Assembly (NCBI GenBank): GCA_024742405.1
Contig: JANSYP010000007.1
Location: 1-64,000 of the forward strand
DNA from: Paracoccaceae bacterium
Lineage (GTDB): Bacteria; Pseudomonadota; Alphaproteobacteria; Rhodobacterales; Rhodobacteraceae
Direction of reading: 5' to 3'
DNA length: 64,000 nt
Part shown: piece after piece, positions 62,856-64,000 of the stretch
Layout of the letters: every line of letters starts with the position of its first letter
Numbering within the stretch: the first letter of the stretch is position 1
Translations under genes and position numbers: made by a program
The notes under the pieces: generated by a model
What the model was told of the DNA's origin: nothing
What the model saw: only the letters and a program-made list of their open reading frames with translations
Databases searched by the model: none

Positions 62856-63964
62856 GCGCGATCCGGTCCGTCGAATGCCGCCTTTTCAAGGTGCCGCTGG
62901 CAGAGGTGCTCCACGACGCCAAGCATGGCGACCATACCCATTTCGAGCTGGTGACCGTCACGATCCGGCTGGCCGACGGGGCCGAGGGCACGGGTTACAC
63001 ATATACCGGCGGCAAGGGAGGTCATGCCATCCAGGCAATGGTGGAGCATGACCTTGCGCCGATGCTGATGGGACAGGACGGAACCGAAATCGAGGCGCTC
63101 TATGACGCGATGCAGTGGCATGTCCACTATGTCGGGCGGGGCGGGATCGCCTCCTTCGCGATCTCGGCGGTGGATATCGCGCTCTGGGACCTGCGCGGGA
63201 AACGTAACGGACAATCGCTGGTCGAGATGGCGGGCGGGGCGTCGGACCGCTGCAAGGCCTATGCAGGCGGGATCGACCTGAATTTCCCGCTGGAGAAGCT
63301 TGTGCGTCAAACCGAGGGCTATCTCGCGCGCGGGTTCAACGGGGTGAAGATCAAGGTGGGGCTACCCGATCTGGCCGAGGATCTGTCGCGCGCCCGCGCC
63401 GTGCGCGAGGTTTTGGGGCCAGACCGCGCCTTTATGGTCGATGCCAATTATGCAATGTCCGTCGACCAGGCGATCGAAGCCGCGCGCGGCTTCAAGGACT
63501 TTGACGTGCTATGGTTCGAGGAGCCCACGATCCCGGACGACTACAAGGGCTTCGGCCGTATCGCCGAAGCCAGCGGCGTGCCCCTCGCGATGGGGGAAAA
63601 CCTGCACACGATCCACGAGTTTGCGTATGCGGTCGCGGACGCGCGGCTGAGCTTCGTCCAGCCGGACGCTTCGAATTGCGGCGGGATCACCGGATGGCTG
63701 CAGGTGGCGGATCTGTGCGAACCGCTCGGCATCCCGATCTGCAGCCACGGGATGCAGGAGCTCCATGTCAGCCTCGTCTCGGCCCGGCCCGATGCCGGCT
63801 GGCTCGAGGTGCATTCCTTTCCCATCGACGCCTATACGACCCGGCCCCTCGTGGTCGAAGATCATCTTGCCGTAGCCCCCAACGCGCCGGGCATCGGTGT
63901 CACGTTCGACTGGGAGAAGCTTGAGGCCGCGCACGCCGGCCGGCTCAGCCCGGTACTGTCATAG
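62852..63964 (+). CDS. enolase-superfamily sugar-acid dehydratase (mandelate racemase subgroup)
   Basis: A 370-residue enzyme. It shows the full mandelate-racemase set: base K168 in the KxK motif VKIKVG (K166, K168), metal ligands D197 (VDANY), E223 or E224 (WFEEP) and E249 (MGENLH), and the dyad D272 (QPDASNCGG) with H299 (CSHGMQELH). The N-terminal capping domain has [20 protein letters not shown] and [12 protein letters not shown]. Members dehydrate aldonic or aldaric acids to 2-keto-3-deoxy acids; which acid is not evident. Coupled to the importer by ATGA, it probably acts on the imported sugar after oxidation, feeding the KdgK-type kinase at 53383. Confidence 0.88.
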   Translation: MSAIRSVECRLFKVPLAEVLHDAKHGDHTHFELVTVTIRLADGAEGTGYTYTGGKGGHAIQAMVEHDLAPMLMGQDGTEIEALYDAMQWHVHYVGRGGIASFAISAVDIALWDLRGKRNGQSLVEMAGGASDRCKAYAGGIDLNFPLEKLVRQTEGYLARGFNGVKIKVGLPDLAEDLSRARAVREVLGPDRAFMVDANYAMSVDQAIEAARGFKDFDVLWFEEPTIPDDYKGFGRIAEASGVPLAMGENLHTIHEFAYAVADARLSFVQPDASNCGGITGWLQVADLCEPLGIPICSHGMQELHVSLVSARPDAGWLEVHSFPIDAYTTRPLVVEDHLAVAPNAPGIGVTFDWEKLEAAHAGRLSPVLS

Positions 63965-63975
63965 AGGACCAGCCC

Positions 63976-64000
63976 ATGCCGGCAGACTCAATCGCCGCCT
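63976..64000 (+). CDS. start of a further gene, cut by the window edge
   Basis: An ATG at 63976 with AGAGGA seven to eight bases upstream follows the dehydratase stop by 11 bases and opens a frame (MPADSIAA) that runs off the window. It is probably the next gene of the same operon. Too little is visible to name it. Confidence 0.4.

Noticed and set aside
1-64000. CRISPR array, prophage, integron or rRNA operon
   Set aside because: No regularly spaced repeats, phage genes, integrase or rRNA sequence were seen on either strand.

Overview
The window looks like a chromosomal stretch of a marine-type alphaproteobacterium, most probably of the Roseobacter/Rhodobacteraceae group. The evidence is high-GC coding sequence, dense short-overlap operons (TGATG and ATGA junctions), many sugar ABC importers paired with LacI- or GntR-type regulators, and arylsulfatases beside DUF3604 proteins. 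I see no rRNA, tRNA, CRISPR array, phage structural genes or replication origin.

Layout. (1) 1-14.5 kb is an accessory block: a Crp/Fnr regulator, then a secreted-protein run (outer-membrane barrel, arylsulfatase, DUF3604 protein, second arylsulfatase, second barrel), then a large MscS-type channel. Directly repeated remnants of one IS3-type transposase (1-189 and 14041-14218) bracket it, and a dead IS3 copy (12690-14037) sits at its right edge. That dead IS carries several related short, partly palindromic insertions, each of which breaks the reading frame. This is the least explained signal in the window. (2) 14.7-20.2 kb is an idonate/gluconate module: IdnD-type and D-2-hydroxyacid dehydrogenases diverge from an IdnO, gluconokinase, 3-hydroxyisobutyrate-dehydrogenase-like and LacI operon across two tandem 14-bp operators. 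(3) 20.2-28.4 kb holds a second LacI regulator and two complete CUT2 sugar importers in series. (4) 28.4-36.0 kb holds a third LacI regulator and a CUT1 importer, followed by a cytochrome b561-like membrane protein, an SMP-30 lactonase and a GlcG/HbpS protein. (5) 36.4-41.1 kb encodes a 1229-residue three-part glycosyltransferase and a sugar-nucleotide epimerase. (6) 41.2-49.5 kb has a LysR regulator, a Tat-exported TIM-barrel isomerase-like protein, a secreted alpha/beta hydrolase and a 1550-residue secreted protein with an LprI-like domain. (7) 50.0-53.3 kb is an aspT-aspD pair. (8) 53.4-64.0 kb is a further sugar module: KdgK-type kinase, GMC oxidoreductase and FadR-type GntR repressor on the minus strand; AldA-like dehydrogenase, a YtfQRT-YjfF-type importer and an enolase-superfamily dehydratase on the plus strand.

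How the parts work together. Most of the window serves uptake and oxidation of sugars and sugar acids. The three LacI proteins resemble gluconate repressors, and variants of one 12-14 bp operator (core GTTACCGGTAAC) lie next to the idn genes, the tandem CUT2 importers and the CUT1 operon, so these clusters may be co-regulated. The last module uses a different code, TNGTNNNACNA, typical of FadR-subfamily GntR repressors. Hairpins follow three of the four binding-protein genes, as is common where that protein must outnumber the membrane parts.

Limits: family assignments come from reading motifs and overall resemblance; no database search was run. Transported substrates are not determined by the sequence.
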